A stretch of 64,000 nt of DNA. Origin: Oncomelania hupensis. Its lineage: Eukaryota > Mollusca > Gastropoda > Littorinimorpha > Pomatiopsidae. Under the pieces are notes generated by a model. That model was not told the DNA's origin. It saw only the letters and a program-made list of their open reading frames with translations, and did not search any database. The stretch spans positions 69,317,229 through 69,381,228 of the forward strand of contig CM072519.1 in the NCBI GenBank assembly GCA_036898135.1, given 5' to 3'. Every line of letters begins with the position of its first letter. Positions within the stretch are counted from its first letter, which is position 1. Position numbers and translations under genes: made by a program. This document shows, in pieces, positions 53,000 through 63,415 of the stretch.

Positions 53000-53483
53000 T
53001 TAAGTATGAGGAACTGTTGTTTTACTTAAAACAATCTGTAAACAATCTTCTTTCTAACAGTGTAAGTTTTAACGATTTCAAGCGTATAAGTTTTCTACAG
53101 GGAGAGGAGAATGAGAACAAGTAGTGGGTTTTCCTTCATAGTCATTGTATTTCACCGGCAGCTAGCACAGCAGTGATTTTTCAGGCTGAGTCAACTAAGA
53201 ACAATGAAGACCAGCCACCGTGGTTGAAGCCATGCACACCTTACTAACAAAAACGACAAACTAGTCTGGGGGAGTGCAGTTTTTCAGACTAATAAGAGTC
53301 GGAATGTAGTCAGAAGCTATGCAACCCACTGCTGGCCAAACAGCTGAACCCGACTAATATTGCAAAGCTTTTATTGTTAGTTGAGCGCAAGAGTGAGTTG
53401 CTGTTTTTAATTTGTTTGTTGTGTGTGTGTGTACTTGTTTATTGGTAGTTGAGCGGACATTTGGTTAATACATTCACACGTTG

Positions 53484-53597
53484 TGCGGACCTCCGATTTT
53501 AGCGGACGTCCGCTGAACTTCTCCTTTCGCGGGATGACTTTTTACGTCAAAACAGAGAACCTGTCAAAATTTCCCGCTAAAATCTCTCCTGTCCGCA
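53484..53597. mobile_element. Small fold-back element
   Basis: TGCGGACCTCCGATTTTAGCGG at the left faces CCGCTAAAATCTCTCCTGTCCGCA at the right, an imperfect inverted repeat of 22-24 bp around a 70-bp centre. No clear duplication. Confidence 0.6.
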
Positions 53598-53623
53598 GAA
53601 AGACGATTTGCAAAAATGTGGAT

Positions 53624-54257
53624 TGTTACACTCTGTTTGATGTTGGTGTTTTCTATCAGTATCTGATTCAGCCCCGATGCTTGAATTCCTGATAGTTGTG
53701 TAACTCAGATTCGTTTATTCACGCAACCCGTCCAAACAGCATACAAGTCACAAAGTCAACGTATGAAGTTTTCCACTTTTATTCAGCACACACCAACAAC
53801 TGCATACAATCCTCAACTCAACTCAACAACTTTCACAGCAACTCTCCAAATCACTATCAACAACTTTTTTTTTTACAATAATCTCGGCACACGATTAAAT
53901 AACCTCTCTCTCTTCCGGAAGGATTTCGAATACTGTAGAAATGACGCACTGCCACCAATCGAATAAAAGATCGTCATCACTGACTTACGTCAATACATAT
54001 TTTTATATCTTCCAGAACGACCTCTTGCTTCGACATGTATCGGGAATTTTCTATCAAGAGTAAACACGCATATCCAGAAGATTCTCAACTAATATCGACT
54101 AACGCAAATTATCAACGTTATACAAAACCACTCCTAACAACAATGCAAACTCAAATCAAAGGTAAATAAACTCTATTATTGAATACTTTGCAAATCGAAA
54201 CGATTAGATCTATCGTACACGTTTCCGACGTACTACCATTCGCGTTTCAACGTAACA
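53624..54257 (-). repeat. E3 3' LTR, 634 bp
   Basis: On either strand it begins TGTTAC and ends GTAACA. The polypurine tract (minus strand GAGTGGGGGGTTA) adjoins at 54258-54270. Confidence 0.94.
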
Positions 54258-54345
54258 TAACCCCCCACTCAAGAAGAAATTTACCCAATTTCTTTCAACA
54301 ACGTTGAAACGTAATGCACAAACAAAGTCCTCAATTGAAACTAAT

Positions 54346-54560
54346 TTAAGACTTTCTGAATACTGTAATTGCGCTCAGCTTATCTACACAGAGTCAATGG
54401 TTTTCATCTTCAAATCTGCCTGGATAATGACAATGTTCACAGTTCATTCACACAGAGTCAAAGTTTCTCATCTGCAAGTCTTTCTGGATACTGTCAATGT
54501 TCACAGATCATTTACCCAGTCAACGTTTTTCATTTTCAAGTCTGTCATTACCAATATTCT
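54346..54560 (-). repeat. 64-bp tandem repeat in the E3 3' untranslated region
   Basis: Just over three diverged copies of a 64-bp unit (ACAGAGTCAA, TCTGGATACTGTCAATGTTC and so on) between the end of pol and the polypurine tract. Confidence 0.85.
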
Positions 54561-54576
54561 TAGTTCGTCCACACAA

Positions 54577-55946
54577 TCAATGTTCTTTCGTTCGCAAGGA
54601 ATCGACGCCCTCGTCAGTTGCGGTCGTCATCGGCCCAGGGTCAAAGACGATGATCACGTGGGCTTTCCCCGAATCAGTGCGTCCTCCGTTGTCTCCTTCT
54701 CCCATCGGATGTCCGACGCAGTCGACGTTGTCAGCTCCCAGGATGCATTCGCTGGGTCTCACGGTCAGGTTGGCTTCTGCGGGACGGTGGAACAGCTCCC
54801 TCAAGGTCTGCAGATGCTCCTTCCAGGTCCGGGTGTGGATTTCATGTTCGACCAAAGTCGTAGAGCCTGGGACATCACTGGAGCTATGGGGAAATTCGCC
54901 CATAAGGTCCTTGAGCTCCATCTTTTGACCTTCTGTCAAGCGTGGTCCTAGCTTAACATCATCGATGCCTTCTTTGCTATCGAAGTCTCCCAGTTCCAAC
55001 AGTTCTTCCCTGTCAAAGCTGTCGTCGGTCACAGCTGCTGTTGCCGCATGTACAGTCTCTGATGGCCTTTCCACGTACAGCTTGAGGAGGTTGGCGTGGT
55101 ATATCTTGGAATGCTGGCCGACCTTCACCTTGTAGTCGTTGATCCCCACCACGGTCTCCACTTCGTACGGGCCTTTCCACTGCATCAGCAACTTATTGTG
55201 ATCAGTAGGTAGCAGCACCAGCACTTTGTTGCCAGGTTTAAACTTCCTGTTCACAGCCCTACGATCATAGTAGTGCTTTCCACAGTCCTGGGACTTCTTC
55301 AGGTTTTCTCTGGCTATCTCGAGAGTCTGCTCCAGCTTCTCCCGTAGCTCAAACACGTACTGGTAGCTGTTCTTCACCTCTGGGGTGTCTACTTCTTTCG
55401 TCCACAGTTCTTTTAGGATGTGCATCGGCCCTCGGATGGTTCTTCCGTACAGCAGCTCGAACGGAGAAAAGCCGGTGGACTCCTGCGGTACTTCTCTGTA
55501 GGCGAAAAGTAAGGCGTTGATGTAGCGATGCCATTGTCTGGGCTGCTCGCTGCACAGTTTCTTCAAGGTGGACTTCAACGTAGCATTGAACTTTTCGACA
55601 AGCCCGTTGCACATTGGATGGTAGGGTGTCGTAGTTAAATGCCGGATGCTCAGCAGTCTGTTGACCTTCATACAGTCAGAGACGAACTGTGTCCCGAGGT
55701 CTGTCAGAATTTCTTCAGGCACTCCAAGTCTACTGAACATGTCCACCAGTGCCTCTGCTACAGTTTCAGTGTCAATCTTCTTCAGCGGCACTGCTTCTGG
55801 GTACCGAGTCGCATAGTCCACTAAAGTCAGTACCCATCGATGACCTTCTTCACTCGGAGGTCTTATTTCGCCGATTAAGTCTAAGGCCACCCTCTTGAAA
55901 GGTCGGTCGATCAAAGGCATTCTCTGCATTGGCACTTTAGGGACCC
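54577..55946 (-). CDS. E3 integrase and residual RT, disrupted
   Basis: 456 codons of native frame after the solo LTR; an ATG at 55986 inside that LTR adds 13 foreign codons, which are counted in the numbering here. The integrase core has VALDLIGE (D36), ILTDLGTQF (D96; L replaces the usual Q) and VEKFN (E131). Next is the GPY-type module (WKGPYEVETVVG, about 270-281). Residues 349-385 are the segment that normally opens a Ty3/Gypsy RT (LTEGQKMELKDLMGEF; DVPGSTTLVEHEIHT). At residue 385/386 (near nt 54831) the sequence jumps to a late RT block (WKEHLQTLRELF; NLTVRPSECILGA; GHPMGEG). The catalytic RT palm is therefore deleted, and RNase H is not recognisable. RT follows integrase, so pol order is reversed. 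Confidence 0.9.
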
Positions 55947-58043
55947 TGTGACGACACGAGTTTTCAGATGGTAGGGAGAGATACACTTTTTACGAAGTTA
56001 CACTTCTCCGTATATCTGCTGTACATAGAATAGCGTGACCGATTTACTTTTGCGTATGAAAGTGCAGTTTCGTAAAGTCCGTGCGATTCGTAGAAGACAG
56101 GGAGTCGGCCAATTTCGAATAGGGGTACGCGTAATAAAGAACGTGCATACTGACGAGAGCTCGACTATTTTGCTTGTGGCCGGCGCGATTTTGAAGGGCA
56201 GAGTGGTTTGAGATGCTATTGCGTGAGGAAGGAATTCTAACGAGGCAGCAACCCTGTGACAGAGGTCATCGTAGTGTAGGGTACTGTTGGAAGGGTGTGT
56301 GTATTGTTTTATAGCCACCCAAGGTCTTATGCCCTCGTCGGGATAAGGATGTTTAGAATTCGAAGGAAGATGGTAACTGCCATTCGCCAGTGAGTGTAGA
56401 GTTCCATACTTAAGGTGCGTGTGGTTCTCGATTGAACACCCACCAAGACTTAGTGTCTGTACCAGAGCTAAGGTGTCCTCATCCTCAGAATAAATGTTAT
56501 TTGGACAGTGAAATAACGTGCAAGAGCAAGAGAAAGAGACTCTCAAAAGACTAATCCATTGTGTTGTGACAGTGTTGTGACAGTGTTGTGTCGTGTTGTG
56601 GTGTTGGGGTAAAGGGCGTCACAAGCCGAGGCCTGTAAGGTAAGCAAACCCTGTCGTTCAATTCTCTAGTGGCGCGCTCCGAGAACTGCGTACGTGTATG
56701 AGTGGTAATGAGTGTGGGGAAGGGGATGTATTTTTAGGATGTATAATGAATTTTGTTGATTTTATATGATTTTCTTATGATTTTCTTATTGTATATGTGA
56801 TGGGGGAAATGTCGTTGCTGTTGTTGTTATGAAAGTGGGTCAAAGGCGACGATTGGGAATATAGAGAGGGAGAGAGAGAGAGTGAGGGAGTATGTATGGA
56901 GGGAGCGGTAGAATGTAGTATACTAAAGAAAGATGAAGTGATGATTATGAAGGAAGCATGTTTACAGTATGGATGAAGGGAGGTAATCGTGATGTGCTAT
57001 AATTGTTGGGGGTGACGGTGGTGATGAAGGGGGGCGGAATGAATCAGGACTGTGAGATGGTAGTGTGGTTGCGATAATTATGTATATTTATATAAACATT
57101 GGTGTATAAAGAAGATGTGAATTATTAAGCATCAAGGTTGATTTATATTATTGAAATGTGTGTATAGTATCTTGTATTATTATTATGATATTCATAACTA
57201 TACAGGTCAAGATGGCGGACGGAGGACGGCGTGTTATGTTATATTATATAGTGTTTATTGTTTGGTGGGCATATTGTTAAGACTATGTATATGTCAACAG
57301 GTGTGGGCTGATGATTATTTCTTCTACGTGTTTATTTCTACGCATTATTTCCACGCTGTTGCCTTTGATGTTGCCTGTCGTGCTGTACTGATGTTGATGT
57401 TGTTGCCGCTGACTGGGTCCTAGCCAGCCTGGGATGTACCTTTGCCTCTACAACAGAGTAGTGTTGTGGTGATTTCTTACACTGCTGCAGGTTTTGCCTA
57501 TGTATCGAGGCAACACATTTCCAGGAGGTTTTCATACCTAATTCATGCACACACAGACTCACATTACACGCACCTAAAAACATATCCATTTAGTTAGAAG
57601 AATCATCCACTTATTGTGAAGGAGACTGTTAGCTCTCTGAGCTACTTGACAAGAACATTGAGACATTACTTCTGTGCCACAGCTTTGCCTAGCTAACGGT
57701 TTATGATTCAACGCCATTGCTTATTATTTGAAGACTTGCATTCTGAATTGATTTGTTGGTTTTGATTTTGCTGTGTACACTTTGTAAAGAAACTGTTGTT
57801 GTTTAGTTCTATTTGGGGTTTGTTGCAAGGGGAGGTAATTGTTAGTTAGTATTGGGACGGGGGTCTGTTTAGGGGTTGAGGGGAGGTTAGTTCCCATTTG
57901 TCCTGTGTTTGCTTGTTGATTGTTGAATAAAAGAGTGTGTGTTTGTACTCTGGCATTTTTGTGTTAGTTTATTTTGTTTGAGTTTTATTCTTTTCACTCG
58001 CTTTATGAGCTGACGTCACTGAACCCGCTCGGGGGACGTGACA
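55947..58043 (+). mobile_element. Solo LTR of the E1 family, 2097 bp
   Basis: Starts TGTGACGACACGAG, ends GGGGGACGTGACA, and is flanked by the 5-bp duplication GACCC (55942-55946 and 58044-58048). It lies inside E3 integrase, between the HHCC finger and the catalytic core. Similar along its length to the reverse complement of 25548-27665. Contains TGACGTCA at 58011-58018. No internal coding region remains, as expected after LTR-LTR recombination. Confidence 0.94.
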
Positions 58044-60194
58044 GACCCTTCCTCGAGGTATGGTCTTCTGGCAAATGTCACATGATCGGCAGAAACGGCT
58101 GACGTCCGCATGAAGTCCTGGCCAGTAGAACACCGCCTGGATTCTGTCCGACGTCTTCTTGATGCCTAGGTGACCTCCCATAATTGAGTCATGCGCTACT
58201 TCCATCACCTGGCGCCTTAAGGGTAATGGTACCAGTACTTGACGTAGTGGTTTACCTCCGTTGACCCTCGGGTGCTGGAAGATTCTGTACAGGATCTTGG
58301 CCTTCACCTCAAAATAGACCGTGCCACTGCCCTTGGTCACGTGGTCTTGGCGGTTCCTGTACTTGTTTAAAGTGCTATCAGCTCCCTGGAGCTGGATAAG
58401 CTTATCTCTGTCCACGATGGCAGCTTTAGAGTTGTCGGCGACCTTCAGTGGCGTAGACGTCTTGTCTCTCTTGGCCTGGGCCCTGGTAGTAACGGCACCG
58501 ACGATCTCTGGTCGGCAGGGCTGAGCCGGAGTAACCACATTGTCCCGTAGCAGCTCTGTAAGGTCTCCATCGGGAAACGGCAATGGATCCTCCTCCACAA
58601 CTTCGACGCGTTGGATTGAGGCAGGACTCCACTCTGGATCGGGGTCGTCGGGTCGTCTCGCGCCGTCGATATTCCCGATCATCAAATCATACAGCGGCTT
58701 CTTCAGGCAAACCGCTTCGACTTCGCCTATGTAGAAAGGGGTGTTGACATGAATCTTCGCAACTGGCGCTCTCACACACTTGCTGTCGGCCATGAGTGTC
58801 CATTTTGAATCGCCAGTGAACTGTTCTTTAGCGATTAAATCTTCTCTGACGATGACCCCACTGCAGCCAGAGTCTCTTAAAACAGTCACTTCATGATTTC
58901 CGACGCGTCCCTTGGAAACAGGCATGTTCTGTACGGTCACCGCTGCGCTGGCGACGACGGGGATGGATTTTCCGTTGGCAAGGAGAAGTTGGCCATCGGT
59001 CATGCACTCTTGCACGTCCGCAGGAGTAGCTGTGCGCTTGGTCTCACTCGGAAGAATGACGCTCCCGCCGCACACTTGATGGTCAGATCTACTGGTTTGC
59101 CGTTGATTGGAGAACCGCCTCTGCCGGTTGCCCGCCGCTGAATTGTCCGTACTGCTCCGCTGTCCGCTACTTTTGTTTTGAGGACAGTTAGCCGCTCTGT
59201 GGTCTGTAGCGTTGCAGGTGAAACAGCCCCTTGAATGCCCTTCCCTGGGAGGAGGCGTGGAGTCTGTCTGTCTCTGGCTCGTCTGGCTTCCCTGGATCTG
59301 GTTCACATGGTTTCCAGTCTTCTGAAAATGTTTCGTCGCGCTGGGTGGCCCCAGGGTTTTCCCATGAGCGATGAGATATCTTTCAGCAGCCTCAGTCACA
59401 TCTTTAAGCGTCTGCAGCTTTTGTTCTTCTAAGTGGGTCGCTAAGTCCTTGTGACAGGCATTGAGAAATTGTTCCTTCACGATCAGGTCATGGAGACTGT
59501 CGTAAGACTTCGTTTCGCCTGATAACTCCACCCACTTGTGTAGATATGACGACAGGCGCTCCACAAACTGCTTTGGCGTCTCGTCTGACTTAGGCCGGCA
59601 TTCACGGAAGCGTTTACGGTAGCCCTTCTCTGTAAAGTTGTAGCACTGCAACAGGGCCTCTTTCAAGACGTCGTAGTTTTTGGCGTCATCGTTCGACAGT
59701 CTGGTGTAAACTTCGAGAGCTTGCCCCGTCAGAAGTGCACTTAGTCGAATCGCCCAGTCTCGAGGTTGCCAATTGGAGCTTTCGGCGAACCTTTCGAATC
59801 TCGCCAGATAGCTGTCGATCTGGTCCTTCCCGTCGACGAAAGCTGGCAATTTTGGAGCCGTATGGTCGTTGGTGGCTTGTGGCGCATGCTGATTGTTCTG
59901 GATACGCGCCAACTCTAGCTGGTATTGACGCTCAGCTTCTAATCGTCTCTCTTCCATCTCTCTTTCTTGACGCCGCTCTTCTCTTTCTTCTCGGCGACGC
60001 TGCTCTTCTAATTCTCTTTCTTCACGGCGACGCTGCTCCTCTATTTCTCTTTCTTCACGCCGTCGCTCATCTTCTCTTTCTTCACGCTGACGTTGTTCTT
60101 CTCTTTCTTGTATTCTCTCCTGAGACTTGACGTACTCCGTCAGCTGTTTGCCTTTTAGATTCAGTTGCATCCCTTTCTGCCAGAAGTCAGCCAT
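58044..60194 (-). CDS. E3 gag-protease-integrase N-terminus, disrupted
   Basis: 717 native codons from ATG 60194; the frame then runs 24 codons into the solo LTR. A glutamate/arginine-rich coiled coil covers about residues 24-98. The capsid (about 110-275) is SCAN-like: FRECRPKSDETPKQFVERL, IVKEQFLNACHKDL, AAERYLIAHG. A zinc knuckle CFTCNATDHRAANC lies near 330. The protease is LRDSGCSGVIV near 433 (DSG for DTG, an accepted variant). The integrase finger AHDSIMGGHLG to CRSCDICQK lies at about 670-710. No stop separates gag from pol, and RT does not follow protease. Confidence 0.92.
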
Positions 60195-60745
60195 CTTGAT
60201 GCTTCTGGAAAGTTCTTTTCTGGAAAGTTCTTTTTCTAGAAAGTTCTTGACTGTAGAGTTCTTTTTTTTCTGGAAAGTTCTTGACTGTGCTGTACCTTTC
60301 TAGACTGTTCTAGAACAGCACGCTTTCTGCAGTAGCGCTGATGCTTGTCACTAGTCGCTTTCGCTGACGCAGGTCCCGCTGTCCTCGTCGTATGCGACGC
60401 TGCACCACGCTGGTGTTGATGTACACGCTCCTGTGCTGAAGTAGACGCGACGTCCGCTCGACGCTCGCTGTAACACTGGCGATGTAGCTCCGAGACTGTC
60501 CCTCGACGTAGTCTTACGGTAGCCACGTAGTCCCGATCTGTTGTTCGCTCACGAAGCAACTCTTCAGCGACTACACGCCCTTGCAGTCAACCCGAACCTA
60601 TCGGTGATGTAGTCCCAGTGTGTTGGCCCCTCTCGACGCAACTCGTTGGCGGCTACCCTCGATGACTGCCTCTCGTAATGTTGACTCGCTTGTTGTAGCA
60701 GTTGAACCCTTGGCTATGGCGTGAATCCCGGCTTGGCCCCCAAAA
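60195..60745 (-). promoter_or_regulatory. E3 leader: primer site and heat-shock-element cluster
   Basis: The minus strand after the LTR reads TGGGGGCCAAGCCGGGATTC (about 60743-60724), an 18-20 base tRNA 3'-end complement. Between 60203 and 60316, next to the gag ATG, four perfect TTCnnGAAnnTTC arrays occur (60203-60215, 60218-60230, 60234-60246, 60268-60280), plus TTCTAGAA at 60308-60315. This is the binding pattern of heat shock factor trimers. A tandem repeat origin is possible. Confidence 0.75.
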
Positions 60746-61379
60746 TGTTACACTCTGTTTGATGTTGGTGTTTTCTATCAGTATTTGATTCAGCCCCGAT
60801 GCTTGAATTCCTGATAGTTGTGTAACTCAGATTCGTTTATTCACGCAACCCGTCCAAACAGCATACAAGTCACAAAGTCAACGTATGAAGTTTTCCACTT
60901 TTATTCAGCACACACCAACAACTGCATACAATTCTCAACTCAACTCAACAACTTTCACAGCAACTCTCCAAATCACTATCAACAACTTTTTTTTTTACAA
61001 TAATCTCGGCACACGATTAAATAACCTCTCTCTCTTCCGGAAGGATTTCGAATACTGTAGAAATGACGCACTGCCACCAATCGAATAAAAGATCGTCATC
61101 ACTGACTTACGTCAATACATATTTTTATATCTTCCAGAACGACCTCTTGCTTCGATATGTATCGGGAATTTTCTATCAAGAGTAAACACGCATATCCAGA
61201 AGATTCTCAACTAATATCGACTAACGCAAATTATCAACGTTATACAAAACCACTCCTAACAACAATGCAAACTCAAATCAAAGGTAAATAAACTCTATTA
61301 TTGAATACTTTGCAAATCGAAACGATTAGATCTATCGTACACGTTTCCGACGTACTACCATTCGCGTTTCAACGTAACA
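60746..61379 (-). repeat. E3 5' LTR, 634 bp
   Basis: Nearly identical to 53624-54257. Contains four two-unit heat-shock-element cores: TTCCGGAA (61035), TTCCAGAA (61132), GAATTTTC (61166) and GAAGATTC (61199). Confidence 0.94.
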
Positions 61380-61384
61380 TGGAT

Positions 61385-61679
61385 ACACACTCGCATTTTC
61401 GGGCCCGAGAGAGAGAGTTTACACTCGAGTCCGAGTCCGGCCTTATGCCGGATAGTGTTGCTTGACCTGTGACGTCACTTCCTGATATGGGTTGACCCTA
61501 GTGTCGTGCCTGGCAGCCATTTTAGATGCACTTTGTCAAGTTATATCAACTGGTCTTTTCTGTGACAATGTGAGTATATTCAAAACTTACTGTTTGCACA
61601 ATATAGTATAGGCTAAAACCAATAACTTTTGGTAGAAATTTTGAAGAATTTAGATTAGAACATAGCCTATATTTTACAA
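61385..61679. other. Unassigned sequence
   Basis: GC-richer at 61390-61510, then AT-rich. No coding region supported. Confidence 0.4.
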
Positions 61680-62520
61680 CATTTGGTAATCATATAGATC
61701 TAGTTTACTTAGAAGATTGGATCATAAAGATAAATATCAAATTTGTAATATTCTGAATGAAGAGGACAAACTTTTACAATATGAAGAATTTATTTACAAA
61801 TTTGCATCTATAAGAAAAAGATTTCTTAAGTTACAATGGTATAATATCGTCTATTAAATTTAAAAAGTACCAAAAGAAGCGTAAAGCTTAATGTAGGTAT
61901 AAAACCGCAGTATCATGACTTAGTCTATGACTGAGTAAATTGTAAAATCTTGAATATTATAGGCTAATAGACGGCAATAAAGCTCTCATGTCCAATTTTG
62001 TAAATGAAAATTATATTCACACCTCTCTTTCTAAATGGAATAGTGTATCTGATAGTCTAAGATGGGAAAAGATCTTTGATGAATATATTATAAAACAACA
62101 GTTGATAGTCAGCTAAGAATAAGATGGTTCCAGCTAAGATTATTACCCACTAATAAATATATTTTTCTAAGAAAATTAACTGATTCCTCTAGGTGTTCTA
62201 AATGTAAGCAAGGTGAAGAAACATTAATTCATCTTTTCTGGCAGTGCCAGTTTGCAAACATATTTTGGAATAAATTAGAAGATTTATTTAAAATAAAATG
62301 TGTGCAGATAGTAAATTTCCATTTCTCGCCTTTATTTATTTTATTCGGAGTAAAAGATAATATGAGTATAGACAAAATACTGGATTTTATTATTCTCACA
62401 GCTAATTTTGTTGTTTATAAGTGCAAATGGACCCGCACTATACCAGCTGTGTCATCATTTTTGGTAGTGTTAAAGTACAGATATGGATTGGAAAAAAGGA
62501 ATAACTAGTATGTTTGCAGT
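61680..62520 (+). mobile_element. Decayed L1/Tx1-type LINE, C-terminal fragment
   Basis: Frames near 61740-61860 read NEEDKLLQYEEFIYKF-like. From 62120 to 62508 one frame is open without an early ATG: RWFQLRLLPTNKYIF, then a zinc-finger-like CSKCKQGEETLIHLFWQC (CX2CX8HX4C). This is the zf-RVT region near the end of L1/Tx1-clade ORF2. The RT core is absent and upstream frames are broken. The sequence is AT-rich compared with the other LINEs here. Confidence 0.8.
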
Positions 62521-63092
62521 GCAAGTGATGTGTTAAGGTTTTTTTATCAAATGGTGAGTAATGGTTAATTTGTTATCTTAAGCTCTATATAGCAGAAACT
62601 GGAGAACATTTTGCTGATGATTTGTTACTTTTGTTGACTACTTCTACTTTAGTTGACAGCCATCTCGCATTGTACAGAAATACCAAGGAGTGTGTTACTG
62701 TTAGATGGAACATGTCCTGGGATAGTATAAATTATGTGTAATTGTAGATTAAGTGCAAACGGGTAGGAAATAGATCTTGTGTGTGGAAACTGCTGCACAA
62801 GGGAATTTGAGAGGACAAAAACTGGGAATTAAACTAGGTACTAAACTTGTTTTGCATACATTAGCCGATTAGGCCTGCTCCTAATTTAGTTTGTGATTGA
62901 GCCACCCCAGCCTGCACTATGATCATGATACAGTACAATACAATCTTATTGTAAATAATATAAGTAACAGCTTTGCACTGATGTTTTATTTTGAAATCAA
63001 CAACAAACAATGTCACAGTTATCGATGAACACAAGAGCTAATAGTATAAAGTAATAACAATTAGAAAAACATTATAAAACTGTTCACAAATA
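62521..63092. other. Unassigned AT-rich sequence
   Basis: Possibly the 3' UTR of the preceding LINE. No coding region. Confidence 0.4.
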
Positions 63093-63415
63093 GGGGTTAG
63101 TTAGGTCCAGAGGACCACTTTGAGCCGAAGTAGGACCGTGAACACTGCCCCCACCTGCATGCAAGATCCACAAAACTATCCCAAATGGTAACATTAAATG
63201 CATTATTGAATGCATTATCATGCATATTATTATTATTATTATTAACATTGAATGCATATATTGCCAGCCAGTCACTTTACAAATAAAAGCAACCCATGCA
63301 GGGGATGCTGAGGCTTAGTACTCTAACTTTTCAAACCCCCGTTTACAAAACCAAAATAAAAGATAAACATAAATACACAATGCTAACAAAAATGCATACA
63401 TAAAACCTGCCTAAA
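63093..63415. repeat. Dispersed repeat family B, copy 2
   Basis: Ordered matches to 9231-9545: GGTCCAGAGGACC, GAGCCGAAGTAGGACC, AAATGGTAACATTAAATGCA, CCAGCCAGTCACTTTACAA, GGGGATGCTGAGGCT, CCCCGTTTACAAAACC. A (TTA)n run (63225-63243) expands its middle. Confidence 0.75.

Larger units (their letters stand above)
53624..61379 (-). mobile_element. E3: Gmr1-like Ty3/Gypsy element, minus strand
   Basis: Bounded by the perfect duplication TGGAT (53619-53623 and 61380-61384). Minus-strand order: 5' LTR (61379-60746), primer site, leader, gag-protease-integrase start (60194 onward), a foreign solo LTR (58043-55947), integrase remainder plus RT fragments (55946-54577), a 3' UTR with 64-bp repeats, polypurine tract and 3' LTR (54257-53624). 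The LTRs are both 634 bp and differ at about three positions. The RT core is deleted. Confidence 0.94.

Noticed and set aside
54304..54951. 215-codon plus-strand frame across the E3 3' end
   Set aside because: It is antisense to recognisable integrase/RT remnants and to 64-bp repeats.
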